Origin: Amycolatopsis aidingensis
GTDB lineage: Bacteria > Actinomycetota > Actinomycetes > Mycobacteriales > Pseudonocardiaceae
Reading direction: 5' to 3'
Assembly (NCBI RefSeq): GCF_018885265.1
Contig: NZ_CP076538.1
Span: 7,593,696 to 7,657,695 of the forward strand
Length of the DNA: 64,000 nt
Part shown: positions 60,724 to 64,000 of the stretch, one piece after another
Layout of the letters: every line of letters starts with the position of its first letter
Numbering within the stretch: the first letter of the stretch is position 1
Made by a program: the position numbers and the translations under genes
The notes under the pieces: generated by a model
What the model saw: only the letters and a program-made list of their open reading frames with translations
Databases searched by the model: none
What the model was told of the DNA's origin: nothing

Positions 60724-61296
60724 TCAGGGCTGCGGGAAAACCACCACGCGCCGCTTGGGCTCCTCGCCCTCGCTCTCGCTGTGCACTCCGTCGACCGCCG
60801 CGACCGCGTCGTGCACCACCTTCCGCTCGAAGGGGCTCATCGGCTGGAGCCGCACCCGCTCGCCGCTCGACAACACCGACTCCGCGGTCGAACGCCCGAG
60901 CTCCTGTAGCTCGCTCCGCCGCCCGGATCGCCATCCGGCGACGTCCAGCATCAGCCTGCTCCGCGAGCCGAGCTCCTGCTGCACCGCCAGCCGGGTCAGC
61001 TCCTGCAGTGCCTCCAGCACTTGCCCGCGCGCGCCGACCAGTTTCTCCAGGTCCTCGCCGCCGTCGATGCTGACGACCGCACGGCCGGCCTCCACGTCGA
61101 GGTCGATATCCCCGTCGTAGTCCAAGAGGTCCAGCAGGCGCTCCAGGTAGTCGCCCGCGATGTCCCCCTCTCGCACCAGTACGTCCTCGTCCACGCCTGC
61201 GGACCGCTCCGACGTCTCGGGCTCCTCGGCGTCGGCGACATCCGCGACCGCCGCCTTACTCTCCTCGGTGCCGATCGCGTCGACCGTCTCCGACAT
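60724..61296 (-). CDS. jag: Jag/KhpB-type RNA-binding protein
   Basis: 190 residues. An acidic N-terminal head (about 1-40) precedes a KH domain (about 60-120: EAGRAVVSIDGGEDLEKLVG, ALQELTRLAVQQEL) and an R3H domain (about 125-185: RRSELQELGRSTAESVLSSG, RLQPMSPFERKVVHDAVA). Binds RNA and is linked to cell elongation and division in Gram-positive bacteria (known). Last gene of the rpmH operon. Confidence 0.94.
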   Translation of the reverse strand: MSETVDAIGTEESKAAVADVADAEEPETSERSAGVDEDVLVREGDIAGDYLERLLDLLDYDGDIDLDVEAGRAVVSIDGGEDLEKLVGARGQVLEALQELTRLAVQQELGSRSRLMLDVAGWRSGRRSELQELGRSTAESVLSSGERVRLQPMSPFERKVVHDAVAAVDGVHSESEGEEPKRRVVVFPQP

Positions 61297-61325
61297 GTTC
61301 GTCTCCTCTCAAGCACCCGGCCGCG

Positions 61326-62495
61326 TCAGCGACGCTTACGCCCCGACTTCTTGTTCGAGCCGCCGACCGTTCCGGACGCTCCAGTGCCGTTGTCATTCGA
61401 GCTCTTCTGCTCGGTGTCCTTGTTGCGAGCGGGCGCCTTCTTCGGCTGGGCGGCGGCGGAGCCGCCCTTCGCGCCGCCGTTCTTCGCCCATGCGCCGCCG
61501 CGCAGGTTGCTGTTGCCGCCCTTCGCCTGGCCGCCGGACTTCTTGGCCCCGGAACCAGAGGAGCCCTTCGACTGGCTGCCGTTCTCACCGGCCTCCGGCT
61601 TCTTCGGCTGTGTCGGCTTCTGCCCGGTCTTGGGCTTCTGGCCCGGCTGCGGCTTCTGCCCCGGCTTGGGCGCCAGCGAGGTGCGCTTCTCTACCGCCTC
61701 GACCTTCTTCGCTTCCTCTTCCTTGTCGATGCGCGTGTAGACGATCCGCTGCTGCATGAGCGTCCAGCCGTTGTTGGCGAGCCAGTAGATGAGCAGACCG
61801 ATCGGGAAGAACGCACCGAAGACCAGCACGCCGACCGGGAAGATGTACAGCGTCAGCTTGTTCATGACCGCGGTCTGCTGGGTCGCCGAGGCCGGGTTCT
61901 GCCGCGCCACCGAATGCCGCGCGGTGAGGTGGGTGGCGATGCTGGCCACGATCATCAGCGGAATCGCCACCGGCGCGACATCCCAGTGCCAGCCCGGCTC
62001 CATGCTCGCGCTGCCGCCCATCACGTCCATATGCCGGATGGCGTCGCCCAGGTTGACCCCGAACAGCTTCGCGTTGACGTAGGAGTCGTTACCCGCCTCG
62101 TCGAAGAAGTAGTTCTCGGTCTTGCCCTCGCCGAAGTTGCGCAGCACCCAGTTCAGACCGATGAAGACCGGGATCTGCAGCAGCATCGGCAGGCAACTGC
62201 CGAGCGGGTTGACACCGTGCTCACGCTGGAGCTTCTGCATCTCCTGCGCTTGCCGCTGCCGGTCGTTCGCGTACTTCTTCTGGAGCTTCTTGATCTCCGG
62301 TGCGAAGTCCTGCATCTTCTTCATGGACCGCACCTGCTTCACGAACGGCTTGAACATGATGCCGCGAACCGTGAAGGTCAGGAAGACGATGCCGAGCACC
62401 CACGAGATGGCGCTGGCTTCCCCGAAGACGAACCCGAAGACCTTGTGCCAGCACCAGAGGATGAACGACACAGGGTAGTAGATGAAGTCGAGCAC
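61326..62495 (-). CDS. yidC: Membrane protein insertase YidC
   Basis: 389 residues from GTG 62495 with GAGGAG seven bases upstream. Core insertase with about five membrane segments: [37 protein letters not shown], the coiled-coil hairpin ([20 protein letters not shown]), [34 protein letters not shown] and [22 protein letters not shown]. The conserved Arg in [10 protein letters not shown] sits in the groove. The tail (about 285-389) is Lys/Gly/Pro-rich with PKPGQKP-type repeats, likely to touch the ribosome. Because yidD is frameshifted, the frame upstream reads into yidC without a stop. Confidence 0.96.
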   Translation of the reverse strand: MLDFIYYPVSFILWCWHKVFGFVFGEASAISWVLGIVFLTFTVRGIMFKPFVKQVRSMKKMQDFAPEIKKLQKKYANDRQRQAQEMQKLQREHGVNPLGSCLPMLLQIPVFIGLNWVLRNFGEGKTENYFFDEAGNDSYVNAKLFGVNLGDAIRHMDVMGGSASMEPGWHWDVAPVAIPLMIVASIATHLTARHSVARQNPASATQQTAVMNKLTLYIFPVGVLVFGAFFPIGLLIYWLANNGWTLMQQRIVYTRIDKEEEAKKVEAVEKRTSLAPKPGQKPQPGQKPKTGQKPTQPKKPEAGENGSQSKGSSGSGAKKSGGQAKGGNSNLRGGAWAKNGGAKGGSAAAQPKKAPARNKDTEQKSSNDNGTGASGTVGGSNKKSGRKRR

Positions 62496-62499
62496 TGAG

Positions 62500-62837
62500 C
62501 TACTCCTCGGTAGATGTACCAGGTCTCTGGGGGCGGTGCCGGAAGCTGAACGTGTCCGGGACCGGATCGCGCCCTGGCGGCGTCCACGGTCCGCACCGCA
62601 ACAGCCGGCGCAGCGCCAGATACGACCCCGCGCGGCGCCGTGGCGGGTCAATGCCTCGGCCGCGTACGCGCTGCAGCTGGGGTAGAACCGGCAGCTCGGG
62701 GGTAAGAAGGGGGAGATCGCCTTACGGTAGAAGCGGATGGGAAGCAGCAAGACCCACGCCACCGGACTCGGCCGGGCGGGGCCCGATGGTCCCTGGCTTT
62801 CGGCCGAGGACTGCCCGGCCATCTGCGCTTCACTCAC
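62500..62837 (-). pseudogene. yidD: yidD, frameshifted by one missing base
   Basis: YidD is a small membrane-insertion-efficiency protein. The N-terminal part is normal ([41 protein letters not shown]). Right after this the frame is lost at CGGGGTCG (62624-62631): reading one frame over gives the expected [14 protein letters not shown] and PPGRDPVP and a stop at 62500-62502. Adding one G to the four-G run would restore a full gene of about 107-112 residues. Start is GTG 62837 (overlapping rnpA) or ATG 62822. It may be a true mutation or an assembly error in a homopolymer. Confidence 0.85.
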
Positions 62838-63246
62838 ACCGCTGGTCCGTTGTCGTTGCCGGTGCCGCGGCACCGGGATTCGCTGGGACCGCCGGCGACT
62901 GCGCCGACGATCGAGCCGGCAGCAGGCCGAGCCTGCGTAATGCCGCATCGAGATCCGAACCGAGTTCGGCACTGGTTGCGCTGGCCGCGGCGGGCAGGGC
63001 CCGCACTACCAACGCACTGTCCTTGGTCAGGGTTCCGAGCCGAGCCGCCACCAGATGCCGCAAGCGGCGGATGACCCGGTGCCGCACCACCGAGTTGCCC
63101 ACGGCCTTGCTCACCACAAAGCCAGCCTTGGCGTCCTCGCCCGCGAGCGCGTGCAGCACAAGGCGGCGACGCCCGGCTCGGGCGCCGCCGCGCATGACCT
63201 TGCGGAATTCCTCACTCCGCCGCAGGCGAGCGTCAGCAGGAAGCAC
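62830..63246 (-). CDS. rnpA: Ribonuclease P protein component
   Basis: 138 residues from GTG 63246. RNase P protein fold with [38 protein letters not shown] (the RNR-type RNA-binding motif) and [10 protein letters not shown]. Helps the RNase P RNA to mature tRNA 5' ends. A C-terminal Ala/Pro tail is longer than in most homologues. It lies 24 bases after rpmH. Confidence 0.95.
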   Translation of the reverse strand: MLPADARLRRSEEFRKVMRGGARAGRRRLVLHALAGEDAKAGFVVSKAVGNSVVRHRVIRRLRHLVAARLGTLTKDSALVVRALPAAASATSAELGSDLDAALRRLGLLPARSSAQSPAVPANPGAAAPATTTDQRCE

Positions 63247-63270
63247 GCCGCGCCCCCGGAGACGGCGGAA

Positions 63271-63414
63271 TCAGGCGGAGAGCCGCGCGCGGCCCTTGCG
63301 GCGGCGTGCCGCCATGATCGCGCGGCCCGCGCGGGTCCGCATCCGCAGCCGGAACCCGTGGGTACGCGCGCGCCGGCGGTTGTTCGGCTGGAAGGTGTGC
63401 TTGCCCTTGCTCAC
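63271..63414 (-). CDS. rpmH: 50S ribosomal protein L34
   Basis: 47 residues, basic: [19 protein letters not shown] and [19 protein letters not shown], the L34 signature with an actinobacterial start. GTG 63414 fits the family; GGAG lies about ten bases upstream. First gene of the leftward rpmH-rnpA-yidD-yidC-jag operon. Confidence 0.97.
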   Translation of the reverse strand: MSKGKHTFQPNNRRRARTHGFRLRMRTRAGRAIMAARRRKGRARLSA

Positions 63415-64000
63415 GGCTGTAGTTCTCCTGCTCTCGGCTCCGGCGCCCGGAAGGTCGGGGCGTGTCGTGCGCACAGCACGGCGGTCCTGTGGTGTCTCCT
63501 ACCAACGTAGGCTGTGCACTCGTCAGGCTTTGCCGAATATAGGCACGCGAAACGAGGCCGCGGTCGGCGGCAGACCTTACGAGGGTACGCACCCGGCTCG
63601 GTGACACCGAAACCGGCCCCTCGGTAGCGCTGCGCTACTGGTCTGGTCCATGATCGAGAGCCACGTACCAGCACCGAATGGCAACCCGCCGTATACCGTG
63701 AAACCCTTGCCGGCAACGGTCTCTTGTGGCAAGGCGCGGCGCTTGTTAGCGTGCCTCTTCTCGAGTCACCGAGGTGCTCGCGCCGCCGTGGCAAGGTGGG
63801 AGACTCCGGCTGGCGTACCTCGACGCCGGTCGGGTGCCGGCGCCTCCTGTGGGTGCACTGTGCGAGGCGCCGTACATTAGTGCACAGTTGTGGACAACCT
63901 TGTGGATACCCCTGCGCGGGTATGCACAGCGGCCTGCTAATGCATCCGGAGGCTGCGGCACGGGCGAGCGTTGAGTGACTTGAGGGGAGGGGAGCAGAAG
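63415..64000. other. rpmH-dnaA intergenic region, left edge of oriC
   Basis: 586 bases with no gene that I can support. The rpmH promoter must lie in its left part. By gene order (rpmH facing left) this is the start of the origin region, and dnaA would follow beyond the window on the + strand. The right part holds two DnaA boxes; the full box array is outside the window. Confidence 0.75.
63888..63909 (-). promoter_or_regulatory. Two DnaA boxes at the origin edge
   Basis: TTGTGGACAA (63888-63897) contains a perfect minus-strand box TTGTCCACA; TTGTGGATAC (63900-63909) contains GTATCCACA with one mismatch. They are 12 bases apart and in the same orientation. Confidence 0.8.

Noticed and set aside
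61326..62972. A natural YidD-YidC fusion gene
   Set aside because: The YidC start has its own strong ribosome site, and the intact YidD end is found one frame over; the continuous frame results from the frameshift.
1..64000. tRNA or rRNA genes
   Set aside because: No cloverleaf-like or rRNA sequence was recognised in any of the gaps; a covariance scan would settle this.

Overview
This window reads as the left flank of the chromosomal replication origin of a high-GC actinomycete, most likely a member of the Pseudonocardiaceae (Amycolatopsis-like; inference). The basis is a strong G/C bias at third codon positions, many GTG starts, SARP-free but sensor-kinase-rich accessory DNA, and gene order from about 40.6 to 63.4 kb that matches the Mycobacterium block pcnA, mutT4, Rv3909, mviN, sigM, anti-sigM, trxB, trxA, cwlM, GNAT, parB, parA, rsmG, jag, yidC, yidD, rnpA, rpmH (known synteny). 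rpmH faces leftward and the last 590 bases carry DnaA boxes, so dnaA should lie just beyond the right edge.

Layout. 0-2.6 kb: DnaA-box-like repeats, a perfect SOS (LexA) box on a TATAAT promoter, and dnaB interrupted by a class 3 intein. 2.7-9 kb: small regulator/enzyme pairs (XRE/MmyB regulator with an SDR; an ArsR-arsenate reductase fusion with tandem operators and a VOC protein; TetR with a SnoaL-like protein) and two membrane proteins. 9.1-13.4 kb: two large secreted low-complexity proteins, one made of about 13 chaplin-like repeats. 13.6-16.6 kb: AI-2E-type transporter with a two-component system. 17-20.6 kb: DUF1707 protein, PTS enzyme I and a ribokinase-like kinase. 20.6-23.3 kb: a candidate small RNA, a membrane protein, a TetR regulator and an intact IS630-family element inserted exactly in the leuS stop codon. 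23.3-26.3 kb: leuS, preceded by what looks like a leucine attenuator with a leaderless 12-codon peptide holding three Leu codons. 26.3-33.6 kb: secreted beta-propeller and phytase-like proteins, SdpI-like and YqgE proteins, an MFS transporter and a protein joining a YezG-like immunity domain to a degenerate TNT toxin domain. 33.6-40.4 kb: an accessory cassette of histidine kinase, an atypical response regulator without the phosphoacceptor, ABC permease, ABC ATPase, a 540-residue anchored protein and a 154-residue secreted four-cysteine protein.

40.6-63.4 kb is the conserved origin-proximal core: cca, NUDIX, cell envelope export (DUF6049 protein, MurJ, a pseudokinase), SigM and its anti-sigma factor, thioredoxin system with a SigR/SigH-type promoter, CwlM, then segregation (ParAB with three parS sites), RsmG, Jag/KhpB, YidC, YidD, RnpA and RpmH. 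In this assembly yidD is broken by a single-base loss in a G run. Two perfect DnaA boxes sit between cwlM and a MarR gene, a further one lies between parS sites.

Limits: all product names are from sequence reading alone. No tRNA, rRNA or CRISPR array was recognised.
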